From Sedimentibacter sp. MB31-C6 (lineage in GTDB: Bacteria; Bacillota; Clostridia; Tissierellales; Sedimentibacteraceae), in assembly GCF_035934735.1 (NCBI RefSeq), contig NZ_CP142396.1, forward strand, positions 1,550,001 to 1,614,000: a stretch of DNA of 64,000 nucleotides, written 5' to 3'. Positions 19,125 to 27,932 of this stretch are shown piece after piece (the stretch's first letter is position 1; each line of letters begins with the position of its first letter). The notes beneath the pieces are model-generated. The model was not told the DNA's origin and searched no databases. It worked only from the letters and a program-made list of their open reading frames with translations. Both the position numbers and the translations under genes were made by a program.

Positions 19125-19958
19125 ATGGATTGGAATAAGGCTAATACAATACTTATAATAGCATTTATTGTTATAAACATTTCGTTAGTTATAGCATCAT
19201 TTAATAATATTCCATCAGAAGATTACGATGTAATGTCAGATGATTATTTTATTAATAATGTTGAAAATATTTTAAAAAATAATAATATCATTATTAATTG
19301 TGAGATACCAGATGATACTTATGTCTTACCTGTATTAGATATAGAATATAATATGATTAACGTAAATGATGATTTACTACAAAATTATTTAGGAGAAAAT
19401 ATTAAGGCTATTGAAGATGTGTTTATATATAATAATTCAAAGGGTGAAACCCTTGAAATAATTGATGGAAAGAAAATAATATATACTATAAGAAATAAAG
19501 TGCCTGGAAAAATTCAAAAAGAAGAATTTATAAATGATACTATATCAAATTTCATAAAGGAAAAAAATATAAATTCTGATGATTTTGAAGAAACATATAG
19601 ATATATATCCGAAGATGTAAATTATGTTGTTTACAATCAAATTCATAATGATTATAGTATAGAAAATTCATATATGTATTTTTTTGTTGACAACAAAGGA
19701 ATATACAATTTCGAAATGCAAAAAGCTATTTTAATAAATGAAATAAAAGATAAGATTAGAACTTTGCCTGCAATTGAAGCATTACCACGACTTTTAACTT
19801 ATGATGATGTAAAAGATAAAGAAATAATTAACATAGAAATGACATATTATAGTTTGGAAGATGAGAATTGGAAGTACATTACTAGAATAAATTCTGACCC
19901 TACATGGAAAGTTAATTTTAATGACGGAAGTATTAAATATTTATCAAGTTTTGACTAA
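19125..19958 (+). CDS. yycI: YycI-like regulator of WalK
   Basis: A 277-residue protein opening MDWNKANTILIIAFIVINIS, a start typical of YycI (MDW..AKTI.I..F). It has a single membrane helix at about 7-25 followed by an extracellular domain with two similar beta-rich halves (EEFINDTISNFIKEK, then RLLTYDDVKDKE). With YycH it is expected to form a membrane complex that controls WalK. The operon lacks the metallo-hydrolase walJ/yycJ and htrA that often follow. murA comes next instead. Confidence 0.82.
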   Translation: MDWNKANTILIIAFIVINISLVIASFNNIPSEDYDVMSDDYFINNVENILKNNNIIINCEIPDDTYVLPVLDIEYNMINVNDDLLQNYLGENIKAIEDVFIYNNSKGETLEIIDGKKIIYTIRNKVPGKIQKEEFINDTISNFIKEKNINSDDFEETYRYISEDVNYVVYNQIHNDYSIENSYMYFFVDNKGIYNFEMQKAILINEIKDKIRTLPAIEALPRLLTYDDVKDKEIINIEMTYYSLEDENWKYITRINSDPTWKVNFNDGSIKYLSSFD

Positions 19959-19972
19959 TTACGAAAATTATA

Positions 19973-20001
19973 TTGATTATGTCAGAAAAATAATATATCA
20001 T
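19973..20001 (+). promoter_or_regulatory. Candidate promoter for murA
   Basis: TTGATT (19973-19978), 17-base spacer and TATCAT (19996-20001), 86 bases before murA. No terminator separates yycI and murA, so read-through is also likely. Confidence 0.4.
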
Positions 20002-20087
20002 TATAAGATGAAAATGTTATTATCGGGTAAAAAAACCGTTGCTTATAAATAGGAAATCATAAAATTATATGAAAATGAGGAATTATT

Positions 20088-21353
20088 ATGTCGAAATTTG
20101 TTATAGAAGGTGGAGCAAAATTAAAAGGTAAAGTAAATATTGGGGGATTTAAAAATGCAGCAGTTGCAATAATACCTGCAACCTTGCTGTGTCCAGGCAA
20201 ATGTATTATTCAAAATGTCCCTAAAATAAATGATGTTTATGTATTCGAAGAAATACTTACTGAGTTAGGAGCAAAAGTAGACTTGTTAGAAGACATGTCT
20301 TTATCAATAGATGCAAGTGAAGTTAATGATTGTTATTTAAAAAATGGATTATCAAAAAAAATGAGAGCTTCTTATTATTTGCTTGGAGCTGGTTTAGGAA
20401 GATTCAAAAAAGCTTCAACTTTACTTCCAGGTGGATGTGCTATCGGAACAAGACCAATTGATCAGCATATAAAGGGATTTGAAGCATTAGGGGCAACAGT
20501 TAATATAACATCTGAAGGAAGAATAAATGTACAAGCAACTAAACTTGTGGGAACTAGGATTTATTTAGATGTAGTAAGCGTAGGGGCTACTATTAATATA
20601 ATGCTAGCTGCGATATATGCTGAAGGTAAAACTATAATAGAAAATGCAGCAAAAGAGCCTCATATTGTTGATACAGCTAACTTCTTAAATTCAATGGGAG
20701 CAGATGTAAAAGGAGCGGGTACTGACGTTATACGAATAAATGGTGTAAAAGAATTAAAAGGATGCACTTATAAAGTAATACCAGATCAAATAGAAGCAGG
20801 AACTTATATGATTGCAGCTGCAGCTACTAAAGGAGACATTATAATTGACGATATAATTCCTAAACATATGGAACCAGTAACTGCAAAACTTAAGGAAATG
20901 GGAATGGGAATAGAAGAATACGGAGATTCTATGCGTATTTTTTACGAAAAGGATTTAGTTCCAGTAAATATTCAAACATTGCCATATCCAGGATTCCCAA
21001 CAGATTTACAGCAACCAATGACTGTTTTGCTTTCAACTTTGAAAGGAAATAGTACAGTAGTAGAAGGGGTATCGGAAGATAGATTTAGATATGTGGAAGA
21101 ACTATTAAAGATGGGAGCAAATATAAAATATTCAAAAAGGCAAGCTAAAATAAAAGGTATAACTCATCTAAAAGGAAGTGTGGTACAAGCTACAGATTTA
21201 AGGGCAGGAGCAGCTTTGATTATTGCTGGACTTATAGGAGATGGCTTAACTGAAATAACTGAAATTCAGCATATAGACAGAGGTTACGAAAAATTAGAAA
21301 ATAAATTTATGAATTTAGGTGCAAAAATAAAAAGGGTAATAGATGAAGAATAG
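20088..21353 (+). CDS. murA: UDP-N-acetylglucosamine 1-carboxyvinyltransferase
   Basis: This enzyme transfers enolpyruvate from PEP to UDP-GlcNAc, the first committed step of peptidoglycan synthesis in the cytoplasm, and is the target of fosfomycin. The 421 residues match MurA. K22 is in GGFKNAAVA. The catalytic loop [14 protein letters not shown] places the fosfomycin-reactive cysteine at C117, the standard position. [13 protein letters not shown] and [13 protein letters not shown] are present. Whether it is the MurA or MurZ paralogue cannot be told from one sequence. Its place next to the wal operon fits cell-wall control. Confidence 0.95.
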   Translation: MSKFVIEGGAKLKGKVNIGGFKNAAVAIIPATLLCPGKCIIQNVPKINDVYVFEEILTELGAKVDLLEDMSLSIDASEVNDCYLKNGLSKKMRASYYLLGAGLGRFKKASTLLPGGCAIGTRPIDQHIKGFEALGATVNITSEGRINVQATKLVGTRIYLDVVSVGATINIMLAAIYAEGKTIIENAAKEPHIVDTANFLNSMGADVKGAGTDVIRINGVKELKGCTYKVIPDQIEAGTYMIAAAATKGDIIIDDIIPKHMEPVTAKLKEMGMGIEEYGDSMRIFYEKDLVPVNIQTLPYPGFPTDLQQPMTVLLSTLKGNSTVVEGVSEDRFRYVEELLKMGANIKYSKRQAKIKGITHLKGSVVQATDLRAGAALIIAGLIGDGLTEITEIQHIDRGYEKLENKFMNLGAKIKRVIDEE

Positions 21354-21362
21354 GATATTTTT

Positions 21363-21390
21363 ATATGTAGCTGCAGTAGCAGCTACATAT
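21363..21390 (+). terminator. Terminator hairpin after murA
   Basis: A perfect 12-bp stem, ATATGTAGCTGC and GCAGCTACATAT, with an AGTA loop, followed by a weakly T-rich stretch. Confidence 0.7.
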
Positions 21391-21457
21391 GTTAAATTTT
21401 ACAACAGGAAATTATAGGATAACGATATCCAAATATAATAAAATTTTAGGAGGAAAC

Positions 21458-22813
21458 ATGATAAGTGATTTAAAATACTTAAAAGTAAATCTCCCGGAAG
21501 ATATTTTAAAATTAAAATGTGCTGGGTATTTTGAAGAAACAATAAAATTTATTAATTTACGTCTTAATAAGCAAATACCCTTTGCAATGAGAAAAAGGCT
21601 TGAATTGGAAAAAAAAATCATAAGAACAATTAAAGGTGAATACCCTTATACATTTAGTCAGGCATTGAAAAAAATGAAGGATAATATAAAAGATTTTACA
21701 GAAGAAGAACTAATAACTCTTCAAGAAGATAGTCAGGCAGATTGGATTTTAATTGACGGTAAAGTAAGATTTAATGACAGTTTTTTTGGTTCATTAATTA
21801 AAACTAGAGCTGACTTAGAAGCAAGACTCTTAAATAAAAGTGGTGACAGTGATGATAGGGGTGAATTTTTAAACGATAATATTAATGATATCAAGGAAAA
21901 TAAAAAAGCTTCATATCTTATTCATTTAAAATCAACGGTTAAAGTAAAAGATGAGTCAGCAAGAATTGGAGAAATAATTAAGGTTCATCTTCCTATTCCG
22001 ATAGAATGTCAGCAATCTAATATTAAAGTTATTAGAACAGTTCCAGAGGCAACTTTTATTGCCCCTGTTGATTATCCGTCAAGGACTGCTTATTTTGAAG
22101 TAAAACTTCAGAAAGATCAGGAGTTTTCAGTTGAGTATTCCTATGAGACCCACTTAAAATATAATGACATAGATTTTAAACAAGTTTCAAATGAGCAGCC
22201 AAATTTTCACACAGGAGAATTTGAGCCTCATATTGTGTTTACTCCTTATATTAAGGAATTGGCAAAGGAGATTATAGGTAATGAAACAAATCCATTATTA
22301 ATGGCAAGAAAAATATATGATTACATTACTCAAAATGTGAATTATTCATATATGAGAGCATATTCGACAATAATAAACATTCCAGAATATGCGGCGCTTA
22401 ATTTGAAAGGAGATTGTGGCGTTCAGGCATTACTTTTCATAACTCTTTGCAGATATGTAGGTATTCCTGCAAAATGGCAGTCAGGACTTGCAGTAACGCC
22501 ATTCCATATTGGACCTCATGATTGGGCACAATTTTATGTGGCACCATTTGGATGGCTTTTTGCAGATCCATCCTTTGGGGGCGGAGCATTAAGAAGCAAG
22601 AATAAAGAAAAGTGGAACTTCTACTTTTCAAACTTAGATCCATTTAGAATGGTTGCGAATTCAGAGTTCCAGCATAATTTTAATCCTCCAAAAAAATACT
22701 GGCGACACGACCCATATGACAATCAGGTGGGAGAAATGGAATACGAAGACAGAGAAATTAGAAGAGAAGAGTTCAAATCACAATATGAATTGATTGAATT
22801 AAAAAAACTATAA
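21458..22813 (+). CDS. Transglutaminase-like cysteine peptidase-fold protein
   Basis: A 451-residue cytoplasmic protein. The frame is open from 21389, but that codon lies inside the murA terminator, so I place the start at the ATG at 21458, directly behind AGGAGGAAAC. The transglutaminase core has a Cys-His-Asp triad: C320 in KGDCGVQA, H354 in GPHDWAQFYV and D370 in FADPSFGGGA. About 300 preceding residues form an alpha-helical N-terminal region and a beta-rich domain (LPIPIECQQSNIKVI). The substrate is unknown. Members of this superfamily include peptidases and cross-linkers. A TATAAT at 21434-21439 may be its own promoter. Confidence 0.85.
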   Translation: MISDLKYLKVNLPEDILKLKCAGYFEETIKFINLRLNKQIPFAMRKRLELEKKIIRTIKGEYPYTFSQALKKMKDNIKDFTEEELITLQEDSQADWILIDGKVRFNDSFFGSLIKTRADLEARLLNKSGDSDDRGEFLNDNINDIKENKKASYLIHLKSTVKVKDESARIGEIIKVHLPIPIECQQSNIKVIRTVPEATFIAPVDYPSRTAYFEVKLQKDQEFSVEYSYETHLKYNDIDFKQVSNEQPNFHTGEFEPHIVFTPYIKELAKEIIGNETNPLLMARKIYDYITQNVNYSYMRAYSTIINIPEYAALNLKGDCGVQALLFITLCRYVGIPAKWQSGLAVTPFHIGPHDWAQFYVAPFGWLFADPSFGGGALRSKNKEKWNFYFSNLDPFRMVANSEFQHNFNPPKKYWRHDPYDNQVGEMEYEDREIRREEFKSQYELIELKKL

Positions 22814-22949
22814 ACTGGATAAACTAGAGCTGAAACTGTACAAGGCGGTACATTATTTTTTCATGATAATAATCAAAGGATGATAAAGGCATTAGGCATA
22901 AGAAAGACAAGTTTTTAGGTAAAGTTAAGATATATAATATTAAAATATA

Positions 22950-22986
22950 AATTCCGAAAATTTCCTGAATTTCGGAATTTTTTTTG
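22950..22986 (+). terminator. Rho-independent terminator
   Basis: AATTCCGAAA and TTTCGGAATT form a 10-bp stem with a 10-base loop, followed by an uninterrupted T run (22978-22985). It separates the transglutaminase gene from spmA. Confidence 0.9.
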
Positions 22987-23047
22987 TATAATATTTTTTA
23001 TGTAGAATAATATAGTATTAAATTAATTTATAGGAAGGGGATATACG

Positions 23048-23677
23048 ATGATTAACGGAATTTGGTTAGGTTTTATTGTTATTGGAGTAATAGTTTCTAT
23101 TTTTACAGGTAATGTACAAGCTGTTACAGACGCAGCAATTAGCTTTGCTGACACAGCAGTTGAAATAGCCATAGGTTTAATTGGAATAATGACATTATGG
23201 TTAGGTATAATGGCAATAGCAGAAAAGGCTGGACTTATAAGGGGATTGGCAAAAGCATTAAGCCCAATTATGAAGAGATTGTTTCCTGATGTTCCAGAAG
23301 ACCATCCAGCGATGGGTGCAATGATAATGAATATTGCAGCAAATATACTTGGACTTGGTAATGCTGCAACACCGTTTGGTCTTAAAGCAATGGAGGAACT
23401 TAATACATTAAATGAACATAAAGGTGTAGCAACTGACGCAATGGCTATGTTTCTTGCAATAAATACATCTTCTGTAACTTTACTTCCTGCTACAGTAATA
23501 GGTTTACGTGCTGCTGCGGGATCTACAAATGCCACTGAAGTAATAGGACCGATTATTCTTGCTACTACGATATCAACAGTATCAGCTATAATACTTGCTA
23601 AATTATTTAGTAAAATGAAGAGATATCAAATTGAAAAAATTATAGATGAAACTGATGTAGATGTAAAGGAGGGCTAA
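23048..23677 (+). CDS. spmA: Spore maturation protein A
   Basis: SpmA is a membrane protein of the nucleoside-transporter-gate fold needed for proper spore core dehydration. The 209 residues contain several membrane segments with family motifs ITLWLGIM-like (here MTLWLGIMAIAEKAG), FPDVPEDHPAMGAM and NILGLGNAATPFGLKAM. RBS AGGAAGGGG precedes the ATG. The gene is followed after one base by spmB. Presence of the pair is evidence that the organism makes endospores. Confidence 0.94.
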   Translation: MINGIWLGFIVIGVIVSIFTGNVQAVTDAAISFADTAVEIAIGLIGIMTLWLGIMAIAEKAGLIRGLAKALSPIMKRLFPDVPEDHPAMGAMIMNIAANILGLGNAATPFGLKAMEELNTLNEHKGVATDAMAMFLAINTSSVTLLPATVIGLRAAAGSTNATEVIGPIILATTISTVSAIILAKLFSKMKRYQIEKIIDETDVDVKEG

Positions 23678-23678
23678 T

Positions 23679-24212
23679 ATGTTAATAAATATTTTAAATT
23701 CAATTTCTTTATATGCAATACCTGTTTTATTATTAGGAATACCTTTATACGGTTTTATTAAAAAAGTAAAAGTTTATGAAGTGTTTGTAGGAGGTGCGAA
23801 AGAGGGGTTTAATACTGCAATCAGAATTATACCATATTTGGTTGCAATGCTTGCTGCTATAGGTATATTCAGGGCTTCTGGAGCAATGGATTATGTTGTT
23901 AAAGTTTTCAGTCCTATAACAAATTTAATAGGCATGCCTGCAGAAATTCTCCCAATGGGGATAATGAGATCGTTATCAGGTGGTGGAGCTGAAGGTATGA
24001 TGGTAGAATTGTTCAACACACATGGACCAGATTCTTTGATTGGAAGGATGGCCTCCATTTCTATGGGTTCAACTGAAACAACCATGTATTGTATAGCTGT
24101 ATATTATGGAGTTGCAAAGATTACAAAAGTAAGACATACATTATCAGTAGGATTGATTGTTGATGCTATAAGTTTAATAGCTGCAGCAATTATCACAAAT
24201 ATAGTTTTTTAA
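23679..24212 (+). CDS. spmB: Spore maturation protein B
   Basis: A 177-residue membrane partner of SpmA. Motifs are YEVFVGGAKEGFNTAIRIIPY, MGIMRSLSGGGAEGMM and STETTMYCIAVYYG. RBS AGGAGGG lies within the spmA end. The dacF peptidase gene that precedes spmAB in Bacillus is not here, but an S66 carboxypeptidase gene follows after 19 bases. Confidence 0.94.
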   Translation: MLINILNSISLYAIPVLLLGIPLYGFIKKVKVYEVFVGGAKEGFNTAIRIIPYLVAMLAAIGIFRASGAMDYVVKVFSPITNLIGMPAEILPMGIMRSLSGGGAEGMMVELFNTHGPDSLIGRMASISMGSTETTMYCIAVYYGVAKITKVRHTLSVGLIVDAISLIAAAIITNIVF

Positions 24213-24231
24213 TAGAAAGCAGGGATAAATA

Positions 24232-25146
24232 ATGATATTTCCGAACAAGTTGAAAAAGGGTGATACAATTGCAATTATTGCTCCTTCATCACCAGTGACT
24301 AATAAAGAAGCTGATTTATGCAAGAATTTTGTTGAAGACATGGGTTATAAAGTTAAAATGGGTAAATGTACATACGAATCTATCCATGGTTATTCTGCAG
24401 GAACAGGTTATAGACGTGCAGAGGATATTAATGAGATGTTTGCAGACAAAGAAGTTAAAGCAATATGGTGCATAAGAGGTGGAGATACAAGTTCACATAT
24501 AATGGATAAACTAGATTTTGAAATGATAAAAAATAATCCTAAAATATTTGTCGGTTACAGCGATGTAACAAATCTTAATGTTAATTTTAATCAGAATTGT
24601 GGTTTTATAACATTTCATGGGCCGATGGTAAAATCAAATATGCTTAATGCTTATGATGGATTTACTAAGAAAAGTTTTGAGAAAGTTTTAAATATGCAGG
24701 ACGAGTATATTTTAGAAAATCCAATAGGTGAGGATTTCAAGGTTATGATTGATGGTACCGCTGAAGGAACCATCATTGGTGGCAACTTATCATTACTTGT
24801 TTCAATGATAGGTACTCCGTATGAAGTAGATACAAAAGGTAAAATTTTATTTATTGAAGATGTTGATGAAAATGTTAGAAGACTTGACAGGATGATGTAT
24901 CAACTAAAATATTCAAATAAACTTGAGGATGCCACTGGCATAATTTTTGGAGATTTTACTGATTGTATTAATGAAAAAGACGAAGACTATACAGTTATTG
25001 AGATGTTAAAAGATGTACTAGAAGATTATAAGAAGCCAGTTATGTATAACGTCAAATCAGGTCATTGTTTTCCCATGTTAACTATACCACTTGGATCTAA
25101 CTGTTTTATGGATACCAAATTAAAGTTAATAAAATTCAACATTTAA
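24232..25146 (+). CDS. Peptidase S66 LD-carboxypeptidase (LdcA/MccF family)
   Basis: A 304-residue cytoplasmic enzyme of family S66. Members cleave the L,D bond to the terminal D-Ala of cytoplasmic muropeptide tetrapeptides, or detoxify microcin C (MccF). The nucleophile is S110 in FVGYSDVTN. The downstream Glu/His elements are FIEDVDENVRRLDRMM and SGHCFPMLTIPLG. IRGGDTSSHIMD is the conserved glycine loop. The spacing after spmB suggests co-transcription, so a role in murein recycling or spore cortex/peptidoglycan turnover is plausible. MccF-like immunity is the alternative. Confidence 0.88.
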   Translation: MIFPNKLKKGDTIAIIAPSSPVTNKEADLCKNFVEDMGYKVKMGKCTYESIHGYSAGTGYRRAEDINEMFADKEVKAIWCIRGGDTSSHIMDKLDFEMIKNNPKIFVGYSDVTNLNVNFNQNCGFITFHGPMVKSNMLNAYDGFTKKSFEKVLNMQDEYILENPIGEDFKVMIDGTAEGTIIGGNLSLLVSMIGTPYEVDTKGKILFIEDVDENVRRLDRMMYQLKYSNKLEDATGIIFGDFTDCINEKDEDYTVIEMLKDVLEDYKKPVMYNVKSGHCFPMLTIPLGSNCFMDTKLKLIKFNI

Positions 25147-25303
25147 AGTATAGATTGTTATAGGCATACATTAGTCTGTGGTATAGTTCATTACCGAATG
25201 GATAAAGAGGTAAATTTCTAATATTAACACGTTTTAGTTATATTATGCATTTAATAGCTATAAAATAAAGTAGTGTAATAAATTAAATTAAAAGGAGTCT
25301 AAT

Positions 25304-26560
25304 ATGAGTACATCGAAAAAAACAGTTTGGGAAAACTATCGTTTTTCAATTACATTAATTATAGCTATTGCTGTAGGAAGTATTATAGGACTTATATTCG
25401 GAGAAAAAGCAACTGTATTGCAACCTTTTGGCGATATATTTTTAAACTTGATGTTTACTGCTGTTACGCCTTTAGTTTTTATTACAATTGCAAGTGCTGT
25501 AGGAAGTATGGTAAACATGAAACGCCTTGGGAAAATATTAGGAAATATGTTTTTAACATTTGTGGTCACAGGGTTAATTGCAGCTATTTTAATTCTTGTT
25601 GTTGTTAATGTATTTCCTCCCGCACAAGGAGTTAATTTGGAATTAGGAGTAACAGAAACTGAATTGGAGGAGTTATCACTCGCAAGTCAAATTGTTCAGG
25701 CTTTAACTGTTAATGACTTCGCTAAATTGTTATCAAGGTCGAACATGTTGCCTCTAATAGTATTTTCAATTTTATTCGGTTATTGTGTTAGTGCAGTAGG
25801 AGGAGAGGACAATATTGTTGCAAGAGCATTAGAAGCTTTATCAAAAGTTATGATGAAATTTATAGGATTAATAATGCTGTATGCCCCAATAGGTTTGGGT
25901 GCTTACTTTGCTAGTTTAATAGGTGAATTTGGACCTCAGTTGTTAGGAGCCTATGGAAGAGCAATGATTGTTTATTATCCATTATGTATTGCTTATTTCT
26001 TTATTGCATTTGCAGCATATACATATTATGCAGGAGGAATGCTTGCCGTAAAAATATTCTTTAAAAATATTATAGAACCTACAGTTACTTCAATTGCAAC
26101 TCAAAGTTCAATAGCTACAATGCCTGTTAACCTAAAAGCTGCTTCTCGTATAGGAGTTCCAAAAGATATTCGTGAAATTATACTACCAATAGGTGCTACA
26201 ATGCACATGGATGGAACAGTTCTTTCATCAGTACTAAAAATTGCGTTTTTATTTGGAATTTTTGGTCAAGAGTTTACAGGCATAGGAACATATTTTACGG
26301 CTATTTTGTTATCAATCTTGGGAGGAGTTGTAATGTCAGGAGTACCTGGTGGAGGACTTATAGGAGAAATGCTAATAGTTAATATTTATGGATTCCCACC
26401 AGAAGCATTTCCAATTATTGCAACTATAGGTTTCTTGGTAGATCCACCTGCAACTTGTTTAAATGCTACAGGGGATACTGTAGTTTCTATGATAGTAACA
26501 CGTATGGTAGAAGGCAAAGGTTGGATGGCTAAAAAACTAACAGCACACGAAGAGATATAA
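25304..26560 (+). CDS. Dicarboxylate/amino acid:cation symporter (DAACS) family transporter
   Basis: A 418-residue membrane protein with the elevator-type glutamate transporter fold. FGDIFLNLMFTAVTPLVF is the TM2-3 signature. HP1 reads QSSIATMPVNL, TM7 reads HMDGT where NMDGT is usual, HP2 contains SGVPGGGLIGEM, and TM8 reads DPPATCLNATGD. In carboxylate-transporting members TM8 has an arginine in the DxxRTxxNVxGD motif. Here that arginine aligns with alanine, so the substrate is probably not an acidic amino acid or dicarboxylate. RBS AAAGGAG precedes the ATG. Confidence 0.88.
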   Translation: MSTSKKTVWENYRFSITLIIAIAVGSIIGLIFGEKATVLQPFGDIFLNLMFTAVTPLVFITIASAVGSMVNMKRLGKILGNMFLTFVVTGLIAAILILVVVNVFPPAQGVNLELGVTETELEELSLASQIVQALTVNDFAKLLSRSNMLPLIVFSILFGYCVSAVGGEDNIVARALEALSKVMMKFIGLIMLYAPIGLGAYFASLIGEFGPQLLGAYGRAMIVYYPLCIAYFFIAFAAYTYYAGGMLAVKIFFKNIIEPTVTSIATQSSIATMPVNLKAASRIGVPKDIREIILPIGATMHMDGTVLSSVLKIAFLFGIFGQEFTGIGTYFTAILLSILGGVVMSGVPGGGLIGEMLIVNIYGFPPEAFPIIATIGFLVDPPATCLNATGDTVVSMIVTRMVEGKGWMAKKLTAHEEI

Positions 26561-26565
26561 GTTAC

Positions 26566-26603
26566 AAAAAAGGAGTAAGGCATTACGCATTAAACTCCTT
26601 TTT
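26566..26603. terminator. Bidirectional terminator between symporter and radical SAM operon
   Basis: Arms AAAAAAGGAGT and ACTCCTTTTT flank a 17-base loop. T runs in both orientations let it end the plus-strand symporter gene and the minus-strand radical SAM operon. Confidence 0.8.
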
Positions 26604-26609
26604 CTATTC

Positions 26610-27932
26610 TTAAAATATATTTGGCGTGATTCTTCGCTTAATCTGATATTTGTAAAACAAATTAACGATACTATAAAACAAATACTTGCCTGGTTTCTTT
26701 AAAAACTCTTTTCTTAAAATATTTCTTTTAATAATTGATTTATAAGTAAATAATGATTTGTATAAGTCCCAATAAGCTTGAGTAAGTTCTTGAGGAGTCA
26801 TATTTTTCGGTATATGAACAGCCTGAGTTCCGTCAAAAGAATAAATATTGTCATTAACCAGTCTTCCTTCAGCTTTGATCTCTTTAAAAAACTTAGTTCC
26901 AGGAATAGGCGTTAAAATGTAAAATCGCGGAACAGAAATTTTGTTTTCTTCTATAAATGTTTTTGTCATTTTTATAGACTTCAGAGTGTCTCCATCTCCT
27001 CCAACAACCATTTCAGTGGAAACATCAATTCCATGAGATTGAATATTTTCAATTAGCTCAGGATACATAGCAGGATTAGCCCAACTTTTGTTCATTCCTA
27101 CTAAACTTTCTCGTGATATACTTTCCAAGCCAAAACTCAAAGTAGTGCAGCCACTTTCAGCTAATTCTTTTAATAACTTATTTTCTTTTCCTATTCTGAT
27201 GTCACACTGGCTCATCCATTCCATATTAAGTTTCTTTATTTCTTCTAACAATTTATGCAAATATTCTCTGTCAGAAAAAGTATTATCATCCAACAGAAGG
27301 AATTTTTTAAATCCAAGATTCTTAATTTGTTTTATATCTCTTACAACTTCTTCAAGAGGTTTTTTAATATAATGTCCTTTGTATAAACAGGCAACTGAAC
27401 AGAAGCTACAAGTGTTAGGACAGCCCCTTCCTGCTTGAACAGGGAGGAAATCTCCTATATTTTTGTGGATAATTAAATCAAATCTTGGCAAAGGTGTGGA
27501 CAAAGTCCCCTTTTCTAAATTCTTTTCATATATTTTTTTAAGAGTACCTTTTGTATAATCCTCCAAAAGATCCTTCCAAACAAGCTCAGCATCACCAACT
27601 ACCACAGCATCACAATATTTTGTTGCTTCCTCAGCCATAATGCTGACCATGTAACCTCCTAAAATTACTGTCTTGCCTTTTTCCTTAAATTCTTTTGCAA
27701 TATCTAAGGACCTTATAACACCATGACCCATAGAGCTAATTCCAATTATATCAGCGTCAGTGTCCCAAGGTATGTCCTCCATTATTTCAAGTATTATTTC
27801 TGTTTCCCAATCTTCAGGCATCATAGCTGCTAAAAGGGGCATGGCAAGACCTACAAAATACAACCTTTTCTTCTTAATTGGCATGTGATTTTGGTCGTAT
27901 GGACTTGGTTGTATGAGCAATATTTTTTTCAT
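26610..27932 (-). CDS. B12-binding radical SAM protein, class B methylase-like
   Basis: Last gene of the six-gene operon, 440 residues. The N-terminal 130 residues look like a cobalamin-binding Rossmann domain (VILGGYMVSIMAEEA, then DAVVVGDAE). The radical SAM core has the cluster motif C171, C175, C178 in GCPNTCSFC. Later core elements are FGLESISRE, and a C-terminal helical part follows TPIPGTKFF. This architecture is that of class B radical SAM enzymes such as the hopanoid methylases HpnP/HpnR, which methylate unactivated carbons. The substrate is unknown. It starts 1 base inside the previous gene's stop. Confidence 0.88.
   Translation of the reverse strand: MKKILLIQPSPYDQNHMPIKKKRLYFVGLAMPLLAAMMPEDWETEIILEIMEDIPWDTDADIIGISSMGHGVIRSLDIAKEFKEKGKTVILGGYMVSIMAEEATKYCDAVVVGDAELVWKDLLEDYTKGTLKKIYEKNLEKGTLSTPLPRFDLIIHKNIGDFLPVQAGRGCPNTCSFCSVACLYKGHYIKKPLEEVVRDIKQIKNLGFKKFLLLDDNTFSDREYLHKLLEEIKKLNMEWMSQCDIRIGKENKLLKELAESGCTTLSFGLESISRESLVGMNKSWANPAMYPELIENIQSHGIDVSTEMVVGGDGDTLKSIKMTKTFIEENKISVPRFYILTPIPGTKFFKEIKAEGRLVNDNIYSFDGTQAVHIPKNMTPQELTQAYWDLYKSLFTYKSIIKRNILRKEFLKKPGKYLFYSIVNLFYKYQIKRRITPNIF

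Noticed and set aside
21389-21457. 23-codon extension of the transglutaminase-like gene
   Set aside because: The putative start falls within the murA terminator stem and has no RBS; AGGAGG sits before the ATG at 21458.
23023-23535. Long minus-strand open frame (170 codons) opposite spmA
   Set aside because: It is the shadow of spmA, which has clear family motifs and a strong RBS. The antisense frame has none and is an artefact of alanine/isoleucine-rich codons.
25147-25303. Possible riboswitch before the symporter gene
   Set aside because: Only a short GGTA...TACC hairpin is visible and no known aptamer sequence; nothing to support a call.
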